A stretch of DNA of 64,000 nucleotides from Megalopta genalis (taxonomy: Eukaryota > Arthropoda > Insecta > Hymenoptera > Halictidae), in the NCBI RefSeq assembly GCF_051020955.1, contig NC_135016.1:10434001-10498000 (forward strand), given 5' to 3'. Every line of letters begins with the position of its first letter. Position 1 is the stretch's first letter. The notes under the pieces were generated by a model. It did not search any database, had not been told where the DNA came from, and was given only the letters and a program-made list of their open reading frames with translations. The translations under genes were made by a program, and so were the position numbers. Positions 1 through 12,844 of this stretch are shown here, one piece after another.

Positions 1-310
1 GACTTCCTTATCGTTTTGCCGAGTGCTCGATGGTGATTGACAGTCCTTAAGCACCTCCGTAGATCTCTAAATCTTCCATGTGTACAGAGGATTAATATCG
101 TCAAGCCAGGTAGAAGTTCTGTGCGCGCTAAGGTTCCAAGAGTTCCGTGGACAGACTTCATCAGCGGTTTGGGGAACCGTTGATACAGCGCAGTTTCCAG
201 GGTTATTCCTGACCCCAAGATACTTACCAGACGCAACTAGGATGATGGTAGAAACTGGCGATATCGTTTTTAAGAAGGGCTCGAGTCGCATCTGGCAATC
301 TTGAACGTTA

Positions 311-600
311 TTAACCCTAGAAAGATAACCATATGACAACGTACGTAAAAGATAACCATACGCTTCAGAGGCGCATGCTTTTCTAAGGCGTCAATTTTAT
401 ACTAACAATCGATATTTATTTAAGTTAATCTAGTCATTTTAAAGGTTTGGCATTATTGTAAAAATAAAATGCATTTATATTATATTTTTTTATATTTTAA
501 GTAATTTTAAACTTAAATCACTAGACCTCTATGAAAAATTAACAAAAATCAACAGTCTTCGCAGGCGCCTCTGCGACGTAGGTTATCTTTCTCGGATTAA
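311..600. mobile_element. piggyBac-like non-autonomous element (MITE), 290 bp with TTAA ends
   Basis: TTAA stands at 311-314 and 597-600. Just inside are near-identical inverted ends: CCCTAGAAAGATAACC on the left, and TCCGAGAAAGATAACC when the right end is read inward. On the left, a second AAAGATAACC copy lies about 30 bp further in (347-357) and is followed by a motif ending GGCGCATGC. On the right, the matching GC-rich motif follows the end directly. This unequal spacing, with a long spacer at one end and a short one at the other, is the arrangement known for the two ends of the lepidopteran piggyBac element, whose terminal repeat also begins CCCTAGAAAGATA. The interior is AT-rich and has no transposase, so the copy would depend on an enzyme encoded elsewhere. 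The comparison with piggyBac is from memory. Confidence 0.75.
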
Positions 601-3600
601 ACAAGAAACAGCGTTGGAAGGACTTAAGGGTCCCTCGTCAAGTTAAACATGCAGAATTGCGAGTTCTCTTGAAATTAAGAACATGCTTCAGCTTGCCGTT
701 TGCACAATTATGACAACCCAGGTTTTTGTGGGATGTGCTTGGAAAATCGTGGCGGCTTGGTCAAATGTATGGGACGAAGTGGTATTTATCTCCGGACTAT
801 TCTTCTCCCGGGAAACACAAATAAGGTCTGCAGAGACGCGAGAAAAATAACGACCTACATTACACACTCTCCGTCGTATCTAAATTTTCTTTTTGCGACA
901 ACGAGAGATCTCGTTGCAATGCTCCTGGAAACAAGAATACGCCAAAAACTTTTGGGTTCATGAATAAATAAAATGCGAAGTAAAAAGTAGTGAGGAAGAT
1001 ACTGACCTAAATTAAGTATTCTCCAGACTGTATCGCACCGTAACTTCCATTCTTTCATTTGGTTAATGTATTTAGCTCCCTTTTTAAATCACGTTACTCT
1101 TCTCACTGTGAATCTCTCTCTCTCTCTCTCTTTCTCTTTTTCTGCAGTCTTTGTTAAAATCAAGATTGACAACTTATAAAAGTGTACGAATTGCTCATAT
1201 TTTTGATGTATCTTAACGCTAAGCCCGCCGAGCTGGTCAAAATGATCATTTTCCGGAGTATCTGGAGCACAGTATTCGGTACAGGTCACAATATTTGGAG
1301 CACAGTAATGCACTCGAAGATACTTTAACTCTAAATCCGAAACAGTTTTTCTGAACTATTTCCATTTTCTGTGATTAATAACATGAAATTAAGACATGAA
1401 ATTGAGTCTTACGAAGCACACAACGCTTTTAACAGTTCTTCAAATGTGTACAATTTCAGTGATTTCAATTTATAGTGGCACCTTAAGATCGCCTCTCGAG
1501 AGCAAAGGCTTAACATTTCTGCTTGACGAGAATGTTTAATAACTAGAAAAGGAAGCACAATCAAAATGCTTCGAAAAATATAAAAGACGTTAACAGCCAG
1601 CAGTAAAATTATAAAAACTCGCAGGAAATAATTGATCAAACTTGCGAATCTATGCATACATTCCAATGAAAATGGCGAAACTTTTAAACACATACGGTCT
1701 TTCCGTCGTTGAAAAGCAGCACACGTCTCGGAGTTCGCTAGGTTTAGTTTCGAATAGTTACGCGTTAGAAGAATCGAAACGGGCGCCGCAGTTTCTCGAG
1801 AAGTTTCTGATTTATCACGAAGGTGCGAAGTATCGGCGGTGCTCGCGGATCGTTAAGCGCTTTATAAAGCACCGCGAACGGCGCCGGAACTTCGGCGGGT
1901 CTTGTTCAGGCTCGAACAAGTCTCCCGTCAAGACAAACCCGAATAACTCGCGGCTACGCGAGCGAATTCCCTTTTCCGGACAAACGTGCACATTTAGGCG
2001 GGCCTATGAATATGCATCGGCGCATTAGAGACCCGGGTTTTTCGACTCGTCAGAATTGGTTACGGGACGCGGTTCACTGGCCGCGGTTTCGTGCAAATAT
2101 GCAAATGACAGACGTATTTTCCCAATGTCAACCCGACGCCGCCGCAAACGCCGCTTCTCTCCCCGCGACGATCCGTGGACGGTCATCGTTCCAAGTTACA
2201 TTTAATTGCGCCACATCTCTCGTTCTATTTACGGTGTGACACCTGTTACCCGCCGGCAGAATATTTTCACGCAGGACACAGATTTTGACGCGGGACAATT
2301 TCGAATAATGACGCGCGCCCCGTTGCTCTCGCAGGCAGGAACAGGCGAATTTTCATAAACGGCATTGTCATTCGCTTTATCAAACCGAGTGAATGTTTAA
2401 TATAATTGTACGATGCGCGCGTCCGCTAGACGCGGATTATTATTTTCGACACGGAGGAACGTCAGAATTGATTGTCATCCGGAGCGGCAAATAATGGCGC
2501 GTACGTTCGATGCAACTTTCTAGCGTGGGACGCAACTGTTGCTCCAATCTGGCTAATTGTTTCACAAAGTCTCGTCCGATTTTCATGTAATGCAATAAAC
2601 GCGAGCCGTTGAACGATTTTTCGCGGGATTATTTTCTCCGGAAAGTTTCGCAATTTTCCACAGGTCTGAACTCGTTTTTTTTAAATGTATGTAGCATGAT
2701 TGGAGATGCAATGAAAACCATATCTGGAATAACCCCCTAATTACTGTACCATTAACAATTTTCTAGAATGATCATCTTCAGCTTCGATTTTCTCAATGTT
2801 TACATGTTTTGCATTACTCGAGGAAGTCGTGGCGACTCTTTTCGAATAAAAATATATACATTCTATAAACTCTAAACTATAAACAATTTTTGTAGAATGA
2901 TTTTCTCTGGTACAGAAATTTTCTGAATTTTCGCAGAATGAATATTCTGATAGAGTCTCTGCTGATTGATCTCGAATAAAAAATGATTGAAAACGCAATC
3001 TATCTGACAATTAAAAATATATCAATTGTATCCAATTTCTGATTCATAAGTCGCGTCCAATTATCTTGAAACTTTTATCTTTCAAAAGAAGCTGTTATTG
3101 AACGTTCCCGGGAACCTCGAGGAACGCGAATAAAAATTCGTCATATCCACCATTGGGAATGCAATTTATCCACGGATGAGGACTGCATCTCTCATACAAT
3201 ATTCTCTGAGCGGCGCACTATTATTTCCGTTTACGCCAGAGCTGTTTCCTCAGAGAAAAATCACTTGCGCGAGATTATGTCGCTGCCGCGCAGCGAGATA
3301 TAACGTGGCAACTGGGAAGTTGAAGGAACTGGAACGGCAGATCAAAATCGGCCACGATTCGCCATCGGAATGACACAGGGAGGGAATAAAAGTCGCGAAA
3401 AAAGTGTGCCGCCGCCGCAGGAAATTGTAGCTGGAAGAATGGTTCAGTTGCTGTGGAACGATTCTATTTTTCCAGTTTCATATATGCTGTATGTTGTTCT
3501 TCGCGACTTTCCCTTGTCGGACATTCTTACGGTGGAGACGTAATGGGAACCCATAAAGTCCGCGATGGTCGCGGTCGTAAAATGTTCGCCAGTAATGTTG

Positions 3601-5630
3601 TTCTAACCTGTGAAAACTGCGTTTTCATCGGAAACACGGCGGAAAAGTGGAAAATCGGAGATCACGACTGGCAATGGGAAAGCATGCACTTAGGGTGCAG
3701 TGTCGTGCATCTCGCTGCCGTTTATGCTTCCATTTGTGCATAAGTAGCAGATGTTTGTCGAAACTTTTATGACTAATGAAATCTGATCCGATAAGTTCTA
3801 TTAGCAATGAGGGGAAATCCAGCAGGATCGATTGAGTTGGAAATTATGGACACTGTGGAGAATCGTATGGAATCGTATCCGATTGATTTCTTAAATTTTT
3901 GAAGTGGCACAAATGTTTCTTGTTGTTAGATTTATGATAGAGAAAACTAGTAAAACCTCTTTTGACGCCTACAAATATTTAATTAACTAATTATAACGCC
4001 TCTAGTTGAACACAGATGACAATGTAACAAATCAGTAACGTAGATATTATACATTTCACTATCTTCATATTCCCTCTATATACATTTATACATCTACACA
4101 TTTTGCGTTTACAGCAAAGCAATCTTACACTTGTTTCTTATTTCTTGCTACAACCAAGAATTTAATTCTTCTAATATTGATATTCATGAATTGAAGTTTC
4201 TGTAAATTCATAGCACATGTTTGTGCAGACCTTGACGAATTGGGAAATCTGATGCGACAAAGTGCTAGAAATCTGCCTAGAATTCTCCGAAATCGTATTG
4301 AATCCTTAAATGTTTGCAGAGGTATTAATGAACAGAAGTTTCGTGATACCTCTCAGCTCCAAGACAGCGTTGAAGAGTTTGAATCGCTTCGTTATTATTA
4401 TTCCTCCATGAAAGTTTCTACGAATCCGTACATGTGCTACTTTGCACGCAATCGCAATTCCACGCACATTTGTTCTTCGTGCAGCTATAAATCCGAAAGA
4501 ATTCCTCAACGCGTTCCCTAAAAAAATGGACAAATATAATTCATTCCTTTTCTAATCCGACATCTCCGAACGGAAGCGCCAGCGAATCCCCACAAATGGA
4601 TTTCCTCAATGCCTGCTAAGATAAGCAGGAATTCTTGCGGAATAAAAATCGCGCGAATGCAGACAGCATCGCGGTTCGAAACAGGATGCAGCAGCGTTCA
4701 GACCCGTGCGGCATTAAATCACATCACGTACAGAGATCCGGAAGAAATTTATCGAGGAGGGTGTCTGGACCATAAGTCGCGCGGTGTCCCGGCATGAATA
4801 TTCCGCGGCAAATAATTCTCGGCGCGGCGTCGAGCCGCTGCTGTTATTCAATGTACGGACTCGAATCGATCTGATTAATTTGCAGGGCGTCAGAAGTTGC
4901 GAAACGAAGCCTCGGCGCGAATTTTGCCGGACAAAGCGGTCGGCGCCGAGGCCCGAAGCGATAGATGGCAGAGGCGGTCGAATAAAATTGTTTGGGACGC
5001 GCGCGTTGCAAACAAGGTTCCGTGAAAACAGAGGCGAAAGGGAGGCGAGTTTCGTTCGATTACTCGTCGAAAAACGAGTTCCGGGTGTTTCCCTTTACGG
5101 ATCCCGCGGCGCCGATAGTTGCGACGCGGTCCATCACGATTTGCAATTCCAACAAGCGCGAGTTTTCCTCGTAAAAATACGACCGAACGTCCGCCTCGTC
5201 TTCTGCTCCGTGACTTATCTTAAAAATCGCGCACACGCCAAATCTTCAAAATATGTATGCGCCGAAGCGAGCACCACTAGGATTTATCGATCATCGTGAA
5301 ACGCCTCATGGATCGTTCCGAGCTGCGCCGCGATGGGGAGAAATGACTTTACGGCGACCAAAAGTCTGTAACTTCTGCTTTAAAAACTGTCTCAATTTGT
5401 CTTAATATTAGATCTGCTGGATGATGCTGTCCGTTTCTGAAGCGGAAGGAAATAATACATTTTTCATACATTTAGTAATATATTTACTCAATAATACCAT
5501 TTCCGACGTGAATTATATGACTTCTTGACAGCGTGATGACAATTTGTAGAATATTTATATAAAAATATTGAAAAGCATATACATTTGCGAAAAATATATG
5601 TTTCAAATGGAATCGTCTCGTCAATGTCTC
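601..5630. other. Non-coding stretch, no supported gene
   Basis: AT-rich DNA alternates with CpG-rich patches (about 1780-2360 and 4780-5330) in which longer open frames arise by chance. None of these frames shows a recognisable domain, splice-site support or biased codon use. A short CT microsatellite lies at 1112-1131. Around 2757-3000 there is a weak, roughly 130-bp, degenerate direct repeat. I see no RNA gene. Regulatory elements could be present but cannot be recognised from one sequence. Confidence 0.5.
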
Positions 5631-5796
5631 GAGGAGATGCGATTATTCGAGCCTCACGGCTCATTTTTATACTTGTCGATTGTCAATAATTATAAAAACG
5701 AGGTGCGAGGCTCGAATAATCGTACCTCCTCTTCCCAAATTGTCCATTTTTGTGTACAATCTGAGGCGTCAATTAGGGAGAATTTATCGTATTTCG
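5631..5796 (+). repeat. Foldback element family X, copy 1
   Basis: An inverted repeat is built around CGATTATTCGAGCCTC and its complement GAGGCTCGAATAATCG (5639-5730), with a short loop containing GATTGTCAATAATTATAA. A tail reading TCCATTTTTGTGTACAATCT, then CGTCAATTAGGGAGAATT, follows. The same core recurs near 44.9, 46.6, 47.3, 49.4 and 53.2 kb, and a fragment lies at about 7535-7575. This marks a dispersed foldback MITE family. No coding capacity is seen. Confidence 0.7.
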
Positions 5797-7696
5797 CAAA
5801 ATCATTAACACCTCTTGATGATATTTGTCAGCTTCTGCAGACATCAATCGTCGGTCCCAAGATAACGAAATGAAATACTGGAAAACGGAGTTCACCATAT
5901 CATAATAATAATCAGCTGTTTCTCAAGGAATACCAATTTGACGAAAATCGATCTGAGATCGCTGTCAGTTCGTTTCGTCCAACTGTGCGGCGGTTGTTCT
6001 CGGCGCATCGCGGAAACTTTCAGCCGCGATAACTTCCCTAGAACCGACGTCAGACCAGACTTAATATTATTTCGAAACTTATCATGTATGCGATACGCGT
6101 TCGCCCCTTAATTGCCAGTTGTTTCGCTCAATGGGAAGTTGGATGGTCCACGAGTGATTAATTGCGGCGGCGGCAGCATCGAAGCTTTCATATGTACGTG
6201 GCAGAGCTGTATCTATGACCCAAAGGGGAGCACGTTGAACAGCTTTTTCTGCTGTTAGTTTTCAGTACAGACAACTTTTACATCCACTCTATCGCGGCCA
6301 GGTTCGTTTTCAATCCGCCTCCGCAATGCCTCGCGCAGAGAATCCTTTTCATCTTGCTAAAAAAAGTATCTCCCTTCCTCTCTCTCTCTCGCTCTCTCTC
6401 TCTCTTTCTCTCTCTTTCCCTATGCGATACACCGACCGATTTCCAAAGGTGATTAAATTGTCTCGCACACGAATAGGGGAATTCGCAGCGCCTGTCAAGC
6501 ACCTTTTTCCTCCAGCATCCTAACTGCAGAAAATTAAACAAAATCTACTTCTGTAAAATTATTCTTGCATCGTTCACCGAGTTTCATGCACAGTTTTTCT
6601 TACAAGTAACTGTAAATCTAGTCTTATCTTATGTGATATATAGACTGCGGATTTTTATGGAAAATAAAAATTGTCTGCGTCAATTGCAAAAAATAAAGAC
6701 TCCACGGCAAGTTTATCATTTCTTCAATCATTTGTATAAATTAAAAATAAAAGGTCGACGTTTTAAAATTCTTTCTTAATCTTTATATCATTCCAAACTC
6801 TGACTGTATAATATTGCCATAAAATCTGCGATCTAATAATATGTATATCGATGAAAACCAATCTCGATTATCATCGGGTGATTGTAAAATGAAAGACAAT
6901 GCTTCACATATTCTGTCCACTATGAAGAGACGAAAACAAGATGCATGCAAACTCGTCGACAGAATGATCGACAAACCGCAGATTTAATGTAACAGTGATA
7001 AAAACATGTAGCTGCAGTTCAAAGCAGTTGGAGGATTACTTTGCGTACCGGTGTATTACTGCAAAAATTCTCCGACTTCCCATCAGTTTCGATAAGAAAA
7101 CTGCATCTGGGACGTTAAAGCTGATTAAAGGGATAGCAAGTTTCTTGAATTCCCCTGGGAATCCTATTAAAATGAAATCTGCTCGACCACGTTTTATTGC
7201 AAATTTGTTTTAGATCAAAGACTAGTTTCGAATTTTTTCCTTGCTGCAGCAGACGCTGCAATTTTGCGCAAAGTTCAACATTATATTAAAAGCTCTTATA
7301 TTATACATGAACACCTCTGTTGAAGATTCCTCGAAGTTTCTACTTAACGTAGCAAGAATTTTGTAGCGGGGACATATATTAGTCGAACCTACTTTCTTCT
7401 TATACAATGGTCCAAACTGCTTCAGGAGCAGACGATCGTCAGACACGTACGTCGAACGTAGACGCAGTATGTATAGTAATTTTTCTCAGAGATGTTCGGA
7501 GGTCGAAATTGTAACCAGCAGATCTAAGAATATTAAGTCGCGATTCTTCGAGCCTCGCGGCTCGTTTTTATAGAAACTCGGGTCTGTCGGCGAAAAAGGC
7601 AGCGGTCAGCATGCCAGTGTTCATGTAATATGAATATTACATAGTAATGCTAGAATAAAAACGATGACTTAACTTTTTTAATTTATAGTTTTTTGC
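5797..7696. other. Non-coding stretch
   Basis: Apart from the CT microsatellite, no gene is seen. Positions about 6643-6710 share a roughly 40-bp segment (GACTGCGGATTTT, then AAAATTGTCTGC) with 53.76 kb and in part with 19.54 kb, suggesting an old dispersed repeat. A fragment of foldback family X lies at about 7535-7575. Confidence 0.5.
6371..6417. repeat. CT microsatellite
   Basis: An interrupted (CT)n run on the plus strand, with TTC and GC interruptions. It produces low-complexity Leu/Ser or Arg/Glu open frames that are not genes. Confidence 0.9.
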
Positions 7697-7900
7697 CACA
7701 ATTCGAAGGCAATTCGAAGACCATATGACACGATTCGAAGGCAATTCAGAGGCCACATGACACGATTCGAAGGCAATTCGGAGGCCACATGCTACGATTC
7801 GAAGGCAATTCAGAGGCCACATGCTACGATTCGAAGGCAATTCGGAGGCCACATGCTACGATTCGAAAGCAATTCGGAGGTCACATGCCACGATTCGACA
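7697..7900. repeat. 32-bp tandem array, about 6.3 copies
   Basis: Head-to-tail units begin CACGATTCGAAGGCAATTC and end in CACATG, with a 32-bp period; copies begin at 7697, 7729, 7761 and onward. Copies differ at a few positions (CAGAGG versus CGGAGG, CACG versus TACG). Because 32 is not a multiple of 3, any frame across the array cycles through three readings. No spacers separate the units, so this is a minisatellite. Confidence 0.9.
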
Positions 7901-9603
7901 GTCAGGTACCTAGTACCTACCATGCGTCGACGTAGCAATAAATTACATAGGCGTAGGACTAGCACAGGTAAATCCACAGCAACTTGAAATTTGGCATTTC
8001 CTGGAGAAATTACTGTACTTCGAAATCGCTTATAGGAAATTACAAAAGCATCATTTTCCGTTACATCAGTACAAATATGTTTTACGTATCGAACGTATCG
8101 GATATACTAGACGTACTGGACGTATCCGACGTATCGGACGTGTACGAGGAACACATACGTCGGACGCGTATAAGAAATCCCGCCTAACGATTACAATTCG
8201 TCTAATCGCGATCTCGAGGGTTCGTCCAGACTCCCCCTAATCAACTAAAAAAATACACCAAACTCGTCAGACGAGAGTGAAGGCAATCTGTCGCGTGCAC
8301 TCACAGGGAAATGATAACATCAATTTCGCCTGTCAAGTAGGAGTTCCAGCAAGCGGGGAAACGATGCCCGCCAACAATCGGACATAACGAATCGAAATGG
8401 TAGACATTTCGTGAGGAAATTGTTACTTACGTGGACGTTGTAGAAGAGCGAGACTATCAAAAGCCGAAGGCATGAAGCGGATGTAATGCGATGAGGCACG
8501 GGCGTAATTCCACGCGCGCGTTCCCGCGCCAGGCCAAAGGAATTCAGCCGGGTCTCTATCTCGAAAAATATTTCCGGGAAGCATCTCCTTCCGTTGTGCC
8601 TCGGAGGAGACGCGGCGCCCGTGAAAGCTGCAATTCCCTGGCCGCTAACAGCGTCACGGCCGAGAGCTTGGATCCACTGTCACGTCCTCGTCACGTCCGA
8701 CGCATTCGACATCAATTTTCACACGACTACAGGTAATCGAGTTTGTCCTCGCCGCGATACAGTATTTAAAAGGCTGCGACACCTGACAGGTTCAACGCGG
8801 CGCGAAAGAAATATTACCTGTCGTCGGTGTCCGATCCATTTTTCTGCCTTGCAACCTGTCCTCTACCCCCCACCCCCGCCCTCCGACGCCTTTTTCGACG
8901 GTCAAAATTGGATCCGCAGGGCTGCAAACGATATGAAGGGCGCGCCCGATCTATCAACTTCAGAAAGCCGGTTGCGAAACTGGCTTTTCGCAAGTTTGGC
9001 GAAAATAGAGACCGGCTGAATATTCGAGCGAATTGTTCAGAGACAGTGTTGCAAATGGACTGCAAATCTCTAGGATACGACATCGGAGTAATGGTTGTCT
9101 ACCGTCAGCCATAATTTATGCATTTGGCCGACCTCTTGGCAGTGTTCTCGTCTCAGTTTTCTGCAGATTTGATGCCCGGTTAATGAGTTATTAACGATTT
9201 TAGCTTTGCAACGGTGCGCCTCCGTTGACGTATCAACCTACAAAATCGGTAGGCAAAGATAGACAAGTTTGAAATGTTTTGTATCACTCCAGAAGAGTAT
9301 TATTTAAGAAGGCGAACGCTATACCGATTCATTTACCTTCTGAAATTGATGAATATTGCAAACAAAATCGTTACAGAAGGCAGAGGAGACGTTCAGCCAA
9401 ATCCACACGACGAACTGTGGAACAAATATGGCCCAAAAGATGCGAAAAATCTCGTTTCATTAGTATCCTGAAAATAAGATAATTCTACTTAGAGTGGTAT
9501 ATTTCTTATGTTTCCATTATTTGCTGTAATATATTGAAACTGAACAAACTGAATGGTACCAGGATTTCTAGGATATCAAAAAGTTAAACTAATATTTCCT
9601 ATA
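7901..9603. other. Non-coding stretch with short ACGTAT-type repeats
   Basis: Positions 8082-8150 hold imperfect 9-10-bp repeats of the type GACGTATCG. A CpG-rich patch at about 8480-9020 contains chance open frames with no recognisable domain. Two overlapping frames at about 9274-9482 are short and have no family signature. Confidence 0.45.
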
Positions 9604-9882
9604 CTCAATTCTAAATTTCTAGTTTGAGTTTCATTAATTAAATGACTTCGGTGTTGTGTAATAATCATAGCAAGAATAATCTTTTAATAATATAAAAATG
9701 GAACCACATAAAACACGTACGTATCACCATTGATAATGGAAGTCAATTTTAAATTTCTAGTTTAGATTTCATTATTTAAATGACTTCGGTGTTGTGTAAT
9801 AATCATAGCAAGAATAATCTTTTAATAATGTAATAATGAAACCCCATATAAAACACATACGTATCACCATTGATAATGGAAG
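9604..9882. repeat. Tandem duplication, 138-140-bp unit, two copies
   Basis: The segment starting AAATTTCTAGTTT occurs at 9613 and again at 9751, and both units end in CACCATTGATAATGGAAG (to 9742 and 9882). Copies differ by a few substitutions and small indels. There is no coding potential. Confidence 0.9.
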
Positions 9883-11744
9883 AACGAGTATGTGAAAGGA
9901 AGCTGGAATTATCCAGCAACTCGGAGTAAATGCAAAAATTGTGATTATACCATAGAAAGTCAGATTGAAATAAGAATCATTATACACTGCTGTGAAATTT
10001 TATAGGAATCGGTGAACAAAAGATGTTGTGTTTTCATTCATCTGCCTCGCATGATCACCACCTTACGGTATGACAAAAATAACTCTAATTATTTTTACAA
10101 CGCTTCGACATGAATATATGTATGGTGTCGCCGTATCGTCGACATCCGAATGCAAAGGGTTGAACGTGGACGTTTCGAATGAACGGAAATAACCGAAACA
10201 ATGGACGCGCGAAGCGAATTTGCGCGCGTGCAAGTATTGCAAAAAAACAACGCAGCTTATTTTGAAACGCGAAAGAAGCGAAGCGGCAAAACAGCCAGGT
10301 AAACAATTCGCGAGCTTTCGGAGGCATCGTGGTATCGATCGCGCTGGTAAATCGATGGCGTCTAGAAAAGCTGCAATTTCTCTGGCAGGCTGTCAGCGAA
10401 CGAGTTCGAAAAGCAGGGGTGTTTTCGGTGAAAGGAAAAACGTGGAGGTGGCCCTCGAATCTCATTTTCCTAGCTCGCGCCTCCGCGCCGCATGGCTTCC
10501 GGAAGCGAGTTAACGGGGCGAATCCGCGTCGAAAATTATACCCGACGCGCTCGCGTGGCAGTTACCCGGTGAAAATTGTTCGAAACCCTCGGCCAGCAAC
10601 ACGCCCCGGGGCGGCCCAGAAAATTTCCCGACGAAAATAAGCTCGATTTATTTCACGCGATCGACGGCGGACGCGGTAACGCGTGCTCGATCGTTACAAA
10701 TCACGAGTTAGCGAGAGCGTAACCGGTTCTTGTTCCCGTCGGAAACAATGTGCCCGTTCGAGATCAATCGGCCGCTGACATTTTCGAGCCTCGGATATAT
10801 TGTTTTGTTAATTCCCCTTCAATTCCAGACTGACGGCCGGCGGGACACTGGGAATCGATTACCTATAACACATCGAATCACGAGATATGGTTTAGAGAGA
10901 TCTTTTTAAGCGATGGAAATAGTATCGGCGAAGTCGATTGATTAATTTCATTCGAATGGATACGGGCACGTCGCTTCAATCGAGGGCGGCTCTTCCAGCA
11001 CACAACCCCGACGCTTTTCAATTCATATTACCCCGCGGATTACGCTGTCAGAAATGACTCTGTTTTAATGGGATAATTGAAAACGCGTTACGATGGACCG
11101 AATTAATCTTCTCCTGCTGAAATATCGAAATCGACTACTTATAAATTGGCCGCGGGTCTCTATTCAATATTTAACGGACAATTTAACTGTTTCTTTCTCT
11201 GCTCGGCGATCCTAATTAATTGAAAATAATGCGTCGACATTCTGCAGTTCTACTAAATCTTTCTACCGTGTGTTCTGTATTTCTTCCGATCACCTTTTTC
11301 TCGTTTTTAATCAATTTCTAAATGGAACCAGACAATTTTCGTTTACTTTTTCCTTGTCTTTATTGACTTCTGTTCTTATACATATTATTGATAACGGAAG
11401 AATCGTATTTTGTTTCGATTTAAAATTCAATTTTCAATTCGATGACATTCGTGTGTCGCGAATTATGAATGAAATGAAACTCAACGTTTCTGTCGTCGTT
11501 TGTTTGCGATTATTAATTAATGCGGACATACAATAAATAGAAATTTCTGTTCTTTTCATTCTGGATGTACAACAAATACTTCTTTCGATGTGGATCCCAG
11601 GATCGAATTCCTGCACGCGACCAGACTTCAGTAGAATTACAATTGAATTACTTCAGGAATTATAATCACAAAGTAATTCAATTATGTTATAGTTCGTAAT
11701 TCAGATAGCCATTGAATTCAATTACGAAGCAATATTTTCACGTC
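9883..11744. other. Non-coding stretch upstream of the GPCR
   Basis: A CpG-rich block lies at about 10.1-11.1 kb and AT-rich DNA follows. Open frames on both strands overlap each other and show no domain. The block could hold distal promoter or 5' non-coding exons of the receptor at 12.56 kb, but nothing in the sequence proves it. Confidence 0.4.
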
Positions 11745-12280
11745 TTAACCTTTTAGGCCTGACGCGCCGTTTGAACCAAATAATCGTCTTCATATGCATT
11801 GTTTCGCACTTCTTTTGTCTTTACATCGATTTACAACAGTCTACACGATGTCCCAAAAATGTCTCGGAATCCGGAAATGGCGGGTTCCTCGGATCATTTG
11901 AAGCAACTTCTTCCTTTACAAAAATTTTCTCCGAGGCGCCGTTAACGAGTTATTAACGAAAAACAGTGACCAATAAGAATCGAGTACGGCTGACGCGAGG
12001 CGGCCCAGCCAAACAGCGCGTGAAGCCCAGTTCCGCTCATTGGCTCGATCGCCTCGCGCCAGCTGAGTTCGCCTCTCATTGGTCACTGTTTTTCGTTAAT
12101 ATCTCGTTAACGGTGCCTCGGAGAAAATTTTTGTAAAGGAAAAAGTTGCTTCAAATGGCCTGAGGAACCCGCCACTTTCAGATTGCGAGACATTTTTGGG
12201 ACACCCTGTATATACAGTATCAGACTCTGCTGTTCAGAGAAATAGCCTCGCGCAGAATTCAGCCGTACCTAAAAGGTTAA
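11745..12280. mobile_element. TTAA-flanked MITE interrupted by a second MITE
   Basis: TTAA at 11745-11748 and 12277-12280 flank inverted ends CCTTTTAGG and CCTAAAAGG. The TTAA duplication is typical of the piggyBac superfamily. The interior is split by a separate TA-flanked element at 11842-12210, so the older element was about 170 bp long before the insertion. It has no coding capacity. Confidence 0.65.
11842..12210. mobile_element. 369-bp TA-flanked long-inverted-repeat MITE, copy A
   Basis: It begins TA then CACGATGTCCCAAAAATGTC and ends in the complement, GACATTTTTGGGACACCCTG then TA. The arms run inward for over 100 bp through TTTTCTCCGAGGC, GTTAACGAG and AACAGTGACCAAT, leaving a GC-rich loop. 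The TA flanks suggest the Tc1/mariner superfamily. A copy of exactly the same length lies at 25885-26253. It has no transposase, and short open frames inside it are incidental. Confidence 0.8.
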
Positions 12281-12562
12281 GAAGTTGAAGTTTCGATTCG
12301 GTCATGAAAATCATGGATCAAGGTTTATTTGAAAAAATTCGGTATCTTTAATTCGACAATGTTGTCTTCAAATTGTAAACATTGCGAGGTACATAAACGA
12401 ACGAGTAAAATGTTTCTTTTATTTCGAGACACGTCGGGCAACGTGCCGTCAGCGAACTGTGAATAAAAAATGTGTCGGTTGTTCGTTCCGCTTTCCGTCT
12501 GTATGGAAACAGAATAGATAAACCCGGTAGCCGCTTGGCGACCTAAATCTACACTTGGAATT

Positions 12563-12844
12563 ATGACGGCGGCGGATTCCCGTGAGAAATGTATGTTGCA
12601 GATGGCAGTGATCCTGAACGCGACGTCATTCCCGAACTTGGCGAACGACGACGACGACGAGGACCACAGCTACGTCCCCTACGATCAACGCCCGGAAACC
12701 TACATCGTTCCCGTGGTGTTCCTGTTGATCCTGGTGGTCGGCGTCACAGGAAACGGGATCCTCGTGCTCACCCTGCTCCGTCATGCCAACATGAGGAACG
12801 TGCCGAATACTTATGTGCTCTCCCTGGCTCTGGGCGATCTTCTG
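12563..12844 (+). CDS. CCHa1-R: CCHamide-type receptor exon 1 (N-terminus, TM1, start of TM2)
   Basis: Starts at ATG 12563 (TTATGACGG) and encodes residues 1-94. The acidic extracellular tail (DDDDED) precedes TM1. The exon ends in LSLALGDLL, followed by a GTGAGG donor at 12845 in phase 0. A second in-frame ATG at residue 11 could also serve as the start. Confidence 0.8.

Noticed and set aside
1642..2028. 128-codon open frame on the plus strand
   Set aside because: No domain and no splice context; overlaps other open frames in a GC-rich patch.
4784..5299. 171-codon open frame on the plus strand
   Set aside because: Arg/Ser-rich composition typical of chance frames in CpG-rich DNA; no family signature.
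7697..7900. 32-bp repeats considered as a CRISPR array
   Set aside because: Units are directly contiguous with no unique spacers, no cas genes are nearby, and the genome is eukaryotic.
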